Source of the DNA: a virus
Length of the DNA: 37,170 nucleotides
Strand: one strand, 5' to 3'
IMG/VR virus record: IMGVR_UViG_3300042197_001747
Location: 1 to 37,170 of that record
The position numbers and the translations under genes were made by a program. Below the pieces are notes generated by a model. It saw nothing but the letters and a program-made list of their open reading frames with translations. It was not told where the DNA came from and searched no databases. The stretch's first letter is position 1. Each line of letters begins with the position of its first letter. This document shows, piece by piece, positions 6,553 through 13,840 of this stretch.

Positions 6553-6560
6553 TGTATAAT
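6553..6560 (+). promoter_or_regulatory. Possible plus-strand promoter TGTATAAT
   Basis: TATAAT at 6555-6560 preceded by TG lies 37 bp upstream of the desaturase gene. Only a weak -35 (TTTAAT, 6534-6539) is seen. It matches the element before the M28 gene. Confidence 0.4.
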
Positions 6561-6596
6561 ATTATAGAATTTCTTTAATAGGGAGCATTTAAAATA

Positions 6597-7124
6597 ATGA
6601 TTATTCTATATTTAGTATTAGCTATTATTGTTGCTGATTTACTAACAGGAATATTTCATTGGTGGGAGGATAGATATGGTAATCCAGATTGGCCATTAAT
6701 AGGTAAATATATTATACAGCCTAATATTAGGCATCATAAAGATCCAATGTTATTTTGTAAAGGAAACTACTGGACTAGAAACTGGACAACAATCATTCCA
6801 GCACTAATACTAGCAGTTATTTGTTATATTATGCATTATTATTTTTTATGTTTAGTTTTTATTATCGCTTCTCAAAGTAATGAAATACATTGTTGGGAAC
6901 ATACTAAAACAAATAAACTGATTAGGTTACTTCAAAAATATAATATACTACAGAACAAAAAAACCCATGCACTACATCATAAACGTCCTTATGACACTAA
7001 TTATTGTGTTATGACTATGATGGTAAACCCCATACTGAATAAGATATATTTTTGGTATTGGTTAGAAACCGTAATAAATTGTGTTACAGGAATCAAACCT
7101 CGCAAGGAGAGAGAGGTTTATTAA
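6597..7124 (+). CDS. CarF/TMEM189-type lipid desaturase
   Basis: The 175-aa membrane protein matches the lipid desaturase (Kua/TMEM189/CarF) family, which converts plasmanyl to plasmenyl (vinyl-ether) phospholipids. The histidine set is complete: H21 in GIFHWWED, H46-H47 in RHHKDP, H98 and H102 in EIHCWEHT, and H124, H127, H128 in HALHHKRPYDT, with D14 and D25. Hydrophobic segments lie at 1-20, 64-92 and 139-165. GGGAG precedes the ATG. It is short for the family but holds the whole core. Converging with the ligase gene, it overlaps it by 4 bp. A phage copy would alter host membrane lipids; the substrate is inferred. Confidence 0.9.
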   Translation: MIILYLVLAIIVADLLTGIFHWWEDRYGNPDWPLIGKYIIQPNIRHHKDPMLFCKGNYWTRNWTTIIPALILAVICYIMHYYFLCLVFIIASQSNEIHCWEHTKTNKLIRLLQKYNILQNKKTHALHHKRPYDTNYCVMTMMVNPILNKIYFWYWLETVINCVTGIKPRKEREVY

Positions 7125-8440
7125 GTGTCCCTGCTGCTACCATGCAAGATTTTAAATGTGGGAAACCTAAGACTGATCCCTCCATCTTGATTTTTAGTTT
7201 GTTCAAAGTATTGCACAGTGATGATTTTACCAAGAATATTCTCTGGACGCTTATAAAATTCCTGTCTTTGTTCAATAGAGAATCCGCTACCAACTCTAAC
7301 AGTATGTCCTTTATGGGAAATCATTACACAAGACAACATGGTTTCCTCATGCTCTTTCCCATTTAGTACATATCGGAACGGCCCCATTTCTGTGTCGATT
7401 ACTTCGTATTCATCATCAAAGAAACTCTTATATTTGAGCAAATCTTTGCTTCTCTTTCCCTTATATGGTTCATCAGCACGAAGCATAAGACCTTCCCATT
7501 TTTGCTTGGTGGACTTAGAAACCCACTCAGCAAAATGATCATCATTTTTAATAAGGTCTTGTTCAAGAACAGTCAAACATGGACATTCATTAAACCTCAT
7601 GGCCCCAATTAGATCAGCAAGCCTAATAGAATATGGTCTATTGTAGGCACCCTTCTTACTATAAAACTCATCATGGGTTATAGCATCGAAAATCTTATAT
7701 GAAGGATTTGGAATAGTATGATCTTTCTTTTTGAGTTGTTTCATAATTCCTTGGAAGTCTTCGTTCCCATCTTCATCGACCAAACAAAGTTCTCCGTCCA
7801 AAACTACATTAGTAATACCGAGAGCCTTAATACCACCAGCAACAACGTCAAGAGTATCAAAACTTTTTCCCGTGCGGGAGTAGAAAGTAGCGTTACCACT
7901 ATCATCAACAATAGCGATACATCTAGCACCGTCAATTTTCCTGCTAACATACCATCCATCCTTCCAGTCTACAATACTAGGTTCATATTTATCGGCCAGA
8001 GCAACGCTAAATTCTGGAATATGATCTTCGATAGCCTTATTAATAATCTTGTCGCCAGCACGGGTTTTCAAGTCTTTATCAATAATACAATGAATAAGTT
8101 CCTCATACTCATCATTATGTTCGATAAAACTATTAACAGCAGCAATAGCGTCGTGACCAGTAATCTTGCGATCTTTTAGATCATCCAGCAGATTAAAGAA
8201 ATTATTGTACTCGTTCTTTCGTGCAATAAGATGGTTCTTTTTCTTTAGATTATCGCTGGTAACATTATACTGCCATAAAGGATGGTAGGTATAGAGCAGA
8301 ATTTTCTTAGTAAAATTTGCAGCACTACTACTATGGTTACAATAGTCTTCAATAATACCTTGCTTATCAATAGTGCTGCTAGTCGCCCTAAGATCACGAA
8401 CCATTCCCCAAACATAATCAAAATGATGCTCGTTTTTCAT
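7121..8440 (-). CDS. ATP-dependent DNA ligase
   Basis: The 439-aa protein has the nucleotidyltransferase motifs in order. Motif I is K168-IDGARC (adenylated lysine), followed by FYSRTGKSF, then LDGELCL near 215-221, EGLMLRA near 317 and LLKYKSF near 335. A C-terminal OB-like region carries HTVRVGSGF. About 150 residues precede motif I, resembling an N-terminal DNA-binding domain. It seals nicks in phage DNA replication and repair. AGGAG lies 10 bases before this ATG and 5 before an in-frame TTG at 8446, so the start may be two codons earlier. A strong promoter lies at 8469-8497. Confidence 0.95.
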   Translation of the reverse strand: MKNEHHFDYVWGMVRDLRATSSTIDKQGIIEDYCNHSSSAANFTKKILLYTYHPLWQYNVTSDNLKKKNHLIARKNEYNNFFNLLDDLKDRKITGHDAIAAVNSFIEHNDEYEELIHCIIDKDLKTRAGDKIINKAIEDHIPEFSVALADKYEPSIVDWKDGWYVSRKIDGARCIAIVDDSGNATFYSRTGKSFDTLDVVAGGIKALGITNVVLDGELCLVDEDGNEDFQGIMKQLKKKDHTIPNPSYKIFDAITHDEFYSKKGAYNRPYSIRLADLIGAMRFNECPCLTVLEQDLIKNDDHFAEWVSKSTKQKWEGLMLRADEPYKGKRSKDLLKYKSFFDDEYEVIDTEMGPFRYVLNGKEHEETMLSCVMISHKGHTVRVGSGFSIEQRQEFYKRPENILGKIITVQYFEQTKNQDGGISLRFPTFKILHGSSRDT

Positions 8441-8468
8441 TTCCAATAAGTCTCCTGTGTTTCACACA

Positions 8469-8497
8469 ATTGTATCATGCCGATTGCTCTTTGTCAA
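8469..8497 (-). promoter_or_regulatory. Sigma70-like promoter for the DNA ligase
   Basis: TTGACA (8492-8497), a 17-bp spacer ending in TGA, and TACAAT (8469-8474). The spacer has ATCGGC rather than CCGATA. The +1 would fall about 20 bases upstream of the ligase start. Confidence 0.78.
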
Positions 8498-8504
8498 GTA
8501 TCGA

Positions 8505-8849
8505 CTATTTGCGATTGGGCCTTGAAAGAAAATAATTCATAGCGTTCACAATACTTTGAAAATCATCTCCTAATTTTCCTATACCAGTGTTACAACTTTC
8601 GCAGAGCCATCCTCTAAAACTATTATCATCGTGATCATGATCTAAAGCCCATTTATATGGAACTTTTTTACAACACTCACAAACTTCTGGTTTTGGGGGA
8701 GCTTTTTTATGGAGTTTGCTTCTTATCTTAGAATGTTTTTTAATACATTTTCTACATCTACTATCTAAATTATCCTTGTACATACTGTGCTTAGGAAAAC
8801 TTTTTCTATTTTTCCTTTCGCCACAATATGAACAAATTTTTCTTGGCAT
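8505..8849 (-). CDS. Endonuclease VII-like HNH nuclease
   Basis: The 114-aa protein has two zinc cysteine pairs (CSYC at 6-9, CRKC at 32-35). The catalytic region is LDHDHDDNSFRGWLCESCNTGIG (split here as LDHDHDD and CESCNTGIG), preceded by CECC. This is the phage recombination endonuclease VII pattern. Such enzymes resolve branched DNA or act as free-standing homing nucleases; the small size fits either. It ends just upstream of the ligase promoter and follows the lysine-rich gene 8854-8994. Confidence 0.88.
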   Translation of the reverse strand: MPRKICSYCGERKNRKSFPKHSMYKDNLDSRCRKCIKKHSKIRSKLHKKAPPKPEVCECCKKVPYKWALDHDHDDNSFRGWLCESCNTGIGKLGDDFQSIVNAMNYFLSRPNRK

Positions 8850-8853
8850 TCTA

Positions 8854-8994
8854 TTATTTCTTTTTCTTTTTCTCTACTTGTTTTTCAAGTTTTTTCATGC
8901 GTTTTTCTAGAAGTCTTAAATACTCCATTTCCTGTTCATGATGTTTATTATTCTCTTTTTGAGTTTTCTTAAATAATTTTTTCCATACACTCAT
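8854..8994 (-). CDS. 46-aa highly charged coiled-coil protein
   Basis: The frame starts at ATG overlapping the upstream stop (ATGA). It is helical and lysine/glutamate rich, with heptad leucines from ~24 to 40, and ends in a run of lysines. It may bind nucleic acid or be a structural helper. Not recognised. Confidence 0.6.
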   Translation of the reverse strand: MSVWKKLFKKTQKENNKHHEQEMEYLRLLEKRMKKLEKQVEKKKKK

Positions 8995-9572
8995 ATATAA
9001 ATCTTTCTATTAAGAGGGTTTAATTTTGTAATTAACTCACTTATTTTAAGTAAACGATCAGCCTCTACTACATAAGCACCATGTAAAGACTTAATAGACC
9101 CATTATAAGTATTTTGGGGTAAATCTGAATCATTAACCCATCCTACTAAATGACATTTATAAGGTCTTTCTTTGGGAACCAATCCCAAAACATAAATCCA
9201 GTTTTTATGTCTTTCTCTAGGTCTTACTAAAAGTCTATAGTTGAGAGGATTATTAGAATATCTCATCAAACTACCTTTAATATCAACATTATCAATACCA
9301 ATAATATCTATTCCACCGTCACCGCTTAAAGGATTAGCATTAGCTTTTTCTCTGGCTTTAATATATCCATCATAAGAACCCGTTAAAACCATAGATGCAC
9401 AATAGGTAGATATTTGTCCAACAAGTTGATCTTCTCCTAAAGTAGAATTTCTATCACTAGACTTTCTGAACTGAGAATAACCTCCGATTTCTGCTTTTTT
9501 AGCATTAGATATTATCAGATTCATAAATTCTGATTCTACAGTATAAGTAATAATATCTTGATTGGTTATCAT
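8991..9572 (-). CDS. Possible PD-(D/E)XK nuclease-like protein
   Basis: The 193-aa protein has E48 in GEDQLVGQ, then GDGGIDIIGIDNVDIKG (D85/D89, D97-I-K99) followed by a strand RLLVRP. This matches the D...(D/E)xK layout of restriction-type nucleases. The family is not identified, so it is called from the motif only. No SD is visible; the ATG lies 10 bases past the 3' end of the tmRNA, and the gene may be transcribed with it. Confidence 0.5.
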   Translation of the reverse strand: MITNQDIITYTVESEFMNLIISNAKKAEIGGYSQFRKSSDRNSTLGEDQLVGQISTYCASMVLTGSYDGYIKAREKANANPLSGDGGIDIIGIDNVDIKGSLMRYSNNPLNYRLLVRPRERHKNWIYVLGLVPKERPYKCHLVGWVNDSDLPQNTYNGSIKSLHGAYVVEADRLLKISELITKLNPLNRKIYI

Positions 9573-9581
9573 ATATGATAG

Positions 9582-9935
9582 TGGACGAGTCGGGAGTCGA
9601 ACCCGAGTCTTGCGATATTTCTAACTATGCTTTCTACAAGTTTATTTTGTTCATTAGTTAAATAGGATTTTAGAACAAACAAGATTCTTCCCATTTTACC
9701 AACTTTGCTTAACTTATAATCTGTTGGATATTATAAGTGCAGAGGGATTTAACGACAGATTTTTGATCGCTACCCTCGTTCGCAATCGCAATCTGTTACT
9801 GCCCGTTTTATTAGGCAGCAAGGGCTAACTGAGTTGTGCCAGTTAAAGCATTTAATCGACTTTTAAAGTGGCCGGTCGATTAACCACTACTTGCTTACAT
9901 AATCTTCTATATCCAATCGATACCTTTACTCGCCC
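9582..9935 (-). ncRNA. ssrA: tmRNA (transfer-messenger RNA)
   Basis: A complete 354-nt tmRNA. The acceptor stem is GGGCGAG/CTCGTCC (7 bp, one G-U), and the T arm is TCGGG-TTCGACT-CCCGA. The tag frame reads ALTGTTQLALAA followed by two stops (UAA UAA). GCU is the probable resume codon. Pseudoknot 1 just upstream has AGUGG/CCACU as stem 1 and UUAAUCGAC/GUCGAUUAA as stem 2. Later pseudoknots are ACAGATT/AATCTGT with GAGGG/CCCTC, and ACTTATAAT/ATTATAAGT with CCAAC/GTTGG. CCA is not encoded. With SmpB it frees stalled ribosomes and tags the peptide for ClpXP-type degradation. No smpB is in the window, so the host's would be used. Confidence 0.96.
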
Positions 9936-10153
9936 TTATTCTTATAATAGTCTGTTCGTGATATTTCGTCCAATCGGCTAATTTCTTTTTTTATCAATAT
10001 CAAATCTTCTTCTGATACTTCATTAGCTGTGATAGTTTCATTCTTACTTATTCGATTGTTTGATATATTGATACCTATCAGGCCCACAATGAATATTATT
10101 ATTCCTACTAATATTACAGACATTGATAGTTGTGTATGGTTTCTGTCTATCAT
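9926..10153 (-). CDS. Small single-span membrane protein
   Basis: The 75-aa product has a hydrophobic segment at about residues 10-29 (MSVILVGIIIFIVGLIGI) and an acidic helical tail. AGGA lies eight bases before the ATG. The last 10 bases overlap the 5' end of the tmRNA, so the RNA is likely processed from, or shares, this transcript. Function unknown. Confidence 0.65.
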   Translation of the reverse strand: MIDRNHTQLSMSVILVGIIIFIVGLIGINISNNRISKNETITANEVSEEDLILIKKEISRLDEISRTDYYKNKGE

Positions 10154-10163
10154 AATTATAATC

Positions 10164-10343
10164 CTATATGATTTTAAAAACTTTGAGCATAATAAGAGAA
10201 CTCATAATAATACCAAGCAGACTTGTAATAGTTCTTATAAGTTCAAATTTATGATTATGTCTGTCAACCCAAAGTTCAAAATTGTCTCTTAATTTTCCTT
10301 GTTTTTTTAACTTATTAAGTCGTTTTTGACTAATGTTTGTCAT
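10164..10343 (-). CDS. 59-aa membrane protein
   Basis: The basic N-terminal half is followed by a hydrophobic segment (about residues 36-57). The start overlaps the upstream stop by 14 nt, and the stop lies 10 bases before the next gene. This pattern suggests a coupled pair of small membrane proteins with 9926-10153. Function unknown. Confidence 0.6.
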   Translation of the reverse strand: MTNISQKRLNKLKKQGKLRDNFELWVDRHNHKFELIRTITSLLGIIMSSLIMLKVFKII

Positions 10344-10494
10344 GATTATTTTCTAGTTGATATAATTCTTTCTGATATTGTTCAATCTTAGAGACTATTT
10401 CCGAACATTGTCTGCAACAATCAGAGAGTAAATATTCTTTTAGATGATGTATTTCATCCTTTAGGTTTTCTATTTTTGCTTGATTTTGATTCAT
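10330..10494 (-). CDS. 54-aa coiled-coil protein with CCxxC
   Basis: The chosen ATG gives a helix-forming product (NQAKIENLKDEIHHLKEYL) with CCRQC at ~29-33, ending in a second helix. A longer frame exists upstream but would overlap the previous gene by more than 110 nt. No SD is visible, so the start is uncertain. Function unknown. Confidence 0.5.
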   Translation of the reverse strand: MNQNQAKIENLKDEIHHLKEYLLSDCCRQCSEIVSKIEQYQKELYQLENNHDKH

Positions 10495-10843
10495 TTTTAG
10501 TTTTGATATCTGATGGTTTTTGTTTGGGCCAAAATACCATTTCGTTAGACTCATTATCCCAAGCACATTCAATTAAATCTTGTGAGGCTAATTTGGCAAG
10601 GCCGACATTATATATCCAAGCGGCTGTTTGACCAAAAATTTCTGAATTAGTATCTTCATTCAGTAATGGTCTGTTTTGATCGTCAAAACCCAAACAAATT
10701 TTATTTACCAAACCTATCATTTGTTGAAGACTGATATAGGAGTCCAAATTTTCATCATACGAATCCGACAAACTAGTTGCCGCCGCTTCTCTCATTTGAG
10801 TAGCATACGAACGCAAATCTGTGATAGCATAAACTTCTGACAT
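10454..10843 (-). CDS. Unknown protein
   Basis: The 129-aa product starts with GGAG nine bases upstream. The first two-thirds look alpha-helical with acidic patches, and the tail after residue 108 is lysine/serine rich and disordered. No motif recognised. It follows 10859-11137 closely and may share its transcript from the promoter at 11582. Confidence 0.65.
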   Translation of the reverse strand: MSEVYAITDLRSYATQMREAAATSLSDSYDENLDSYISLQQMIGLVNKICLGFDDQNRPLLNEDTNSEIFGQTAAWIYNVGLAKLASQDLIECAWDNESNEMVFWPKQKPSDIKTKNESKSSKNRKPKG

Positions 10844-10858
10844 TATTTATGTCTCCAA

Positions 10859-11137
10859 TTATATGTATTTATATACACCCTTATCTTGGTCAGACTGAAT
10901 TTTATCAATCAGCCGATTTATGGTTTGCTGCATATTTCTTTCTCCTCTTTGTAACCATCTATTATCTTCATATAAAGCTGTTATTATTTGAGGAATCCAG
11001 TGCTGATATGCTATTTCAAATTCTTCTGGAAAATATGTTTTTAATATCCTCTCTATATGATAGAGACTATCTGTAATATCGTCTCTATAATCTATTAGCT
11101 TATTAAATTGGTCTTTTTGTTCTTGTGTTAAAGTCAT
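10859..11137 (-). CDS. Unknown helical protein
   Basis: The 92-aa product is alpha-helical throughout, with aromatic residues in TYFPEEFEIAYQHW. Its ATG overlaps the stop of the zinc-ribbon gene by 4 nt (ATGA), showing coupling. Function unknown. Confidence 0.65.
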   Translation of the reverse strand: MTLTQEQKDQFNKLIDYRDDITDSLYHIERILKTYFPEEFEIAYQHWIPQIITALYEDNRWLQRGERNMQQTINRLIDKIQSDQDKGVYKYI

Positions 11138-11541
11138 GACGTTAATTCTTTTTGTTTAAGTTTCATAAGTTTATGAGCCGTTTTCCAAACGCCAGTTTCC
11201 TTGTTTTGAATATCTCCACCCATATAAATATGACAGAAGCCTTGGTGCTTGTCAATACCGAAAGCCAAAATTCCATTATCATCAAGAGACTCAACAACAA
11301 ATCTACCCCTATAACCCATAGGAATAAACTCGCCACGGCTAACAAAATATGGGCCACCAGCAACTCTTACACGATCACCCTTAACCAGTTCTCTCCAATT
11401 AAAATCGCGTATAATCTTAGTATTTTTTGCTTCCTTGCTCTTAGCCTTAAAAACAAAAGGAGTATTGCACTTTTTGCACATATACGCTCTTGGGCCAGTC
11501 ATAGTTCCACACTTGTCACAAGTTTTTTGTCCCTTAGCCAT
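11134..11541 (-). CDS. Zinc-ribbon protein
   Basis: The 135-aa protein opens with a zinc ribbon, CDKC (8-11) and CKKC (22-25) around MTGPRAYM. Residues ~50-130 form a beta-rich domain (GDRVRVAGGPYFV, GYRGRFVVESLDDNGI). The pattern resembles small phage zinc proteins of unknown role that may bind nucleic acid. The promoter at 11582-11609 lies directly upstream. Confidence 0.7.
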   Translation of the reverse strand: MAKGQKTCDKCGTMTGPRAYMCKKCNTPFVFKAKSKEAKNTKIIRDFNWRELVKGDRVRVAGGPYFVSRGEFIPMGYRGRFVVESLDDNGILAFGIDKHQGFCHIYMGGDIQNKETGVWKTAHKLMKLKQKELTS

Positions 11542-11581
11542 AATTCAGTAGTCTCCGTAGTTTAGTAGTAGGTACTCTCTA

Positions 11582-11609
11582 AGTATACCAGAGTTATCGG
11601 CGTTGTCAA
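11582..11609 (-). promoter_or_regulatory. Sigma70-like promoter (spacer GCCGATA, TGG)
   Basis: TTGACA (11604-11609), a 16-bp spacer with GCCGATA ending TGG, and TATACT (11582-11587). It drives the zinc-ribbon operon running down to about 9.9 kb. Confidence 0.82.
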
Positions 11610-11645
11610 GACAGACTCTTTAAGAATTTTCTCAAAAGCATCGGA

Positions 11646-11891
11646 TCACCAAGATCTAATAGATTTGATATTTTTTTCTTTGTCTGGATCTGTCATAATT
11701 ACTAATGATCCAGGTTTATAATGACAAAAATAACTACTGTGTATTCTCTTTTTTACTAGATTATCTTCATAAATTTCGATATAAACATTAATACGATATC
11801 TATTTTCAAATACATTAATAATTTTGGTCATTAAAAATTGTTTAGGTTTCTCTACTTGTTTGAATAAGAGGCTTTCTATTTCCAAATCCAT
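11646..11891 (-). CDS. Unknown small protein
   Basis: The 81-aa product has beta-type alternation (RINVYIEIYEDNLVKK) and ends SLVIMTDPDKEKN. The start shares one base with the upstream stop (TAATG). Not recognised. Confidence 0.6.
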   Translation of the reverse strand: MDLEIESLLFKQVEKPKQFLMTKIINVFENRYRINVYIEIYEDNLVKKRIHSSYFCHYKPGSLVIMTDPDKEKNIKSIRSW

Positions 11892-12103
11892 TAAATATTC
11901 TCCTCAAAAACTTTTTCAACATTCGTTATAAGAACTAAACGATCATTCCCTTTGATATCATTAATATAATATGTATCACAACTAAATTCATCTCCTGTCT
12001 CGGCATCGTGAATAGTAACTGGAGCCTGCCAATTAAATGATCCAAGATTCTTTATATCGTTGGCTCTTTCATTAAGAAACTTAAACAAATCAATCCACTT
12101 CAT
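11891..12103 (-). CDS. Unknown small phage protein
   Basis: From the ATG at 12103 the product is 70 aa, MKWIDLFKFLNERAND..., then VTIHDAETGDEFSCDTYYI and LVLITNVEKVF. A GTG six codons upstream (12121) is an alternative. The DAxTGDE..CDTY core is familiar from small phage proteins, with no known function. It overlaps the gene upstream by 14 nt. Confidence 0.6.
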   Translation of the reverse strand: MKWIDLFKFLNERANDIKNLGSFNWQAPVTIHDAETGDEFSCDTYYINDIKGNDRLVLITNVEKVFEENI

Positions 12104-12272
12104 CGCTGTCATTTCCCACACTCATTTCTTTATATAAGATACTATAAGACCCAGGAATTCTATCGGCAGAAATTATCTCAATATCTTCGTGTTCCATCAA
12201 CCATAAATTAATATCTGTTTGAAATTGTTCAAAAGTTTTACAACTGTCGTGATAGAAAATTTTAATTCTCAC
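12090..12272 (-). CDS. Unknown small protein (GTG start)
   Basis: The 60-aa product starts at GTG with AAGGTGA just upstream, at the stop of the preceding gene. A short beta-alpha-beta pattern (RIKIFYH..., EDIEIISADRI, YSILYKE) is seen. Function unknown. Confidence 0.55.
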   Translation of the reverse strand: MRIKIFYHDSCKTFEQFQTDINLWLMEHEDIEIISADRIPGSYSILYKEMSVGNDSDEVD

Positions 12273-12275
12273 AAA

Positions 12276-12494
12276 TCACCTTGCACGACGATTGGCCCTA
12301 TTAAGTTTACGAATAGTCTCAGTAGCATTAGAAGGAACCATTACCAAACTTGGTGCTGTTTTATGACCCCAATCCATAAAGCCAATAGCCCTGTTCTCGC
12401 TACTACATTCAATACATACCAAACTTCTGTTTGTTTCCATAAGAAACTCCAAACGTCCATCTGGAATCAAAGCATTACAATATATACAATTCAT
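12276..12494 (-). CDS. Small zinc-finger protein (DksA-like finger)
   Basis: The 72-aa protein starts at ATG with GGAGG seven bases upstream. A CIYC...CIEC zinc finger spans residues 3-30, followed by GFMDWGHKTAPSLVMV and a basic RANRRAR tail. The shape resembles the TraR/DksA-type finger and a small family seen in phages. It could bind RNA polymerase or nucleic acid; that is inference. The promoter at 12515-12543 is directly upstream. Confidence 0.65.
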   Translation of the reverse strand: MNCIYCNALIPDGRLEFLMETNRSLVCIECSSENRAIGFMDWGHKTAPSLVMVPSNATETIRKLNRANRRAR

Positions 12495-12514
12495 AGGTGT
12501 GCCTCCGTTAACAC

Positions 12515-12543
12515 ATTCTATCATACGGTATCGGCACTGTCAA
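12515..12543 (-). promoter_or_regulatory. Sigma70-like promoter (spacer GCCGATA, TGA)
   Basis: TTGACA (12538-12543), a 17-bp spacer with GCCGATA ending TGA, and TAGAAT (12515-12520). It starts the operon headed by the zinc-finger gene. Confidence 0.82.
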
Positions 12544-12548
12544 ACGGT

Positions 12549-12656
12549 TTACTTGAATATAAAATTTGACCAATGACCCAAGCAATATCCTAAGAAATAT
12601 CCGATAAAAGATAGTATGACTGTAGTTAAGAATTTAAACCAAAGACAATGTGGCAT
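12549..12656 (-). CDS. 35-aa small membrane protein
   Basis: The frame starts at ATG with AGGAA six bases upstream, inside the last 23 bases of the deaminase gene. It encodes a short protein with one hydrophobic segment (residues ~8-27) rich in Gly, Tyr and Cys. Its end abuts the next promoter. Not recognised. Confidence 0.5.
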   Translation of the reverse strand: MPHCLWFKFLTTVILSFIGYFLGYCLGHWSNFIFK

Positions 12657-13086
12657 ATTCTGTTCCTATATTAGATCCATACTTATCACAAAAACCGCCG
12701 TTATCATTACTATAATATATATCTGTTAGTCCAACAGCATTAAGAAGTTTATCACAATTTTCACAAGGTTTACTGCCGAGTATCAGTCCTCTTCTATTAA
12801 TTCGTATAACAACAATTGACCAATTAGGATCAATGGTATTGTAGCGATCCAGAAGTTGAGAAACAAGATGAGATTCTGCATGATAAAATGGATGCTCCTT
12901 ATATTTAGGAAGATTGAAGTCCTCTCCGATCCTATAAGCACCAGCATGGGTTTTAACAGGATTATTCTGAGTGAAACAAATTAATTTAGTTCCATCAAAA
13001 CACGCACTATAATGATAGCATCGAATCTCTTTGCAAGGATTCCAGTTGCTATATGCTTTCCGAATGGTTTTCTGAATTATTTTCAT
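12634..13086 (-). CDS. Zinc-dependent cytidine/deoxycytidylate deaminase-like protein
   Basis: The 150-aa protein has the deaminase signature H69-A-E71 (YHAESHLVSQLL) and P107-C108-E-N-C111. Glu71 would be the proton shuttle and His69, Cys108 and Cys111 the zinc ligands. The extra CxxC-type cysteines near 18-29 are not explained. The family deaminates cytosine-containing nucleotides or nucleic acid; which substrate is unclear. ThyX about 3 kb upstream would fit a dCMP-to-dUMP-to-dTMP route. The start overlaps the upstream gene by 38 nt. Confidence 0.82.
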   Translation of the reverse strand: MKIIQKTIRKAYSNWNPCKEIRCYHYSACFDGTKLICFTQNNPVKTHAGAYRIGEDFNLPKYKEHPFYHAESHLVSQLLDRYNTIDPNWSIVVIRINRRGLILGSKPCENCDKLLNAVGLTDIYYSNDNGGFCDKYGSNIGTEYATLSLV

Positions 13087-13236
13087 TATTTATTCCAATA
13101 TTATCTTCAGTAGTTTTACTATATATGTCATCACTCATAGGTTCTGGATATGACCTATTAATAGGCGGCAATGGTGTAAGATTGACTTTTTTACATTCTG
13201 GTGAATCATTTAGTTTGATTTGTTTGGGTTGTTTCA
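13049..13236 (-). CDS. Small disordered protein
   Basis: The 62-aa product starts at ATG with GAGG nine bases upstream. It opens MKQPKQIKLNDSPECKK, then LTPLPPINRSYPEP and a tail rich in Asn, Ser and Glu. Low complexity suggests it is unfolded alone. Function unknown. Confidence 0.55.
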
Positions 13237-13244
13237 TAAGTTCC

Positions 13245-13391
13245 TCATTTACTAGCAAGCATATATAAACCTATATTAGCATAAGCATAACCAGTATATG
13301 CTATAAACATTCCCCAATTACCCTTATAACATTGTTCTAATGCTACATAAGCATAGATGCAACCACACAACGCTATTAACCACCCGCTCAT
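13245..13391 (-). CDS. 48-aa two-span membrane protein
   Basis: The frame starts at an ATGA overlap with the HNH gene. The product MSGWLIALCGCIYAYVALEQ... has two hydrophobic segments (about 3-20 and 27-46) and resembles short membrane proteins common in phages. No function known. Confidence 0.68.
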   Translation of the reverse strand: MSGWLIALCGCIYAYVALEQCYKGNWGMFIAYTGYAYANIGLYMLASK

Positions 13392-13840
13392 ATATTGACC
13401 TTATTTTGCTTGTGAAAACTTAGTATCTCTTCACATAATAAAATAAATTCCTGATACAACAAGTTGCCTTTGGCTTGATTAGCATCACGACAAGCAATAT
13501 TACAGTTTTCTATAGAGTTTTCGCCCCCTTTATTTTTAGGAATTATATGATCTAAATGATACGATTGACCATCCATTAGATTAATTGGGCGACCAGTCAA
13601 ATAGCAAGTAGGATTTTCTCCTATTTTATCTAGCAAATCTTTTACTTTAAATGTCATTGGAGGATATTTCCATAGTTTCTTGTCTCTGTGAAATCTAATA
13701 ATTTTATTCTTCAATATAGTTTTTATGTCTGCTTCTTTAGAAGGTTTACTAATATAGGGTTTTTTCTTTTTGTAGTTATCCCTATTTCCTCTAAAATTTT
13801 CTATTTTTTTAGATATAATATCTTTAGTAGATCTAGTCAT
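13388..13840 (-). CDS. HNH endonuclease
   Basis: The 150-aa protein has a basic N-terminal region (~1-75), then the HNH core. CYLTGRPINL leads to YHLDHIIPKNKGGENS with the catalytic His pair and Asn (IENCNIACRDANQAKGN). This is the HNH family of free-standing phage homing nucleases or DNA-nicking enzymes. It is joined to the UvdE gene by an ATGA overlap. Confidence 0.88.
   Translation of the reverse strand: MTRSTKDIISKKIENFRGNRDNYKKKKPYISKPSKEADIKTILKNKIIRFHRDKKLWKYPPMTFKVKDLLDKIGENPTCYLTGRPINLMDGQSYHLDHIIPKNKGGENSIENCNIACRDANQAKGNLLYQEFILLCEEILSFHKQNKVNI

Noticed and set aside
7718-8179. 153-codon plus-strand frame inside the ligase gene
   Set aside because: Shadow of the ligase coding sequence, whose motifs fix the real frame.
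11152-11565. 137-codon plus-strand frame opposite the zinc-ribbon gene
   Set aside because: Antisense to a gene with clear zinc motifs and an upstream promoter; no SD.
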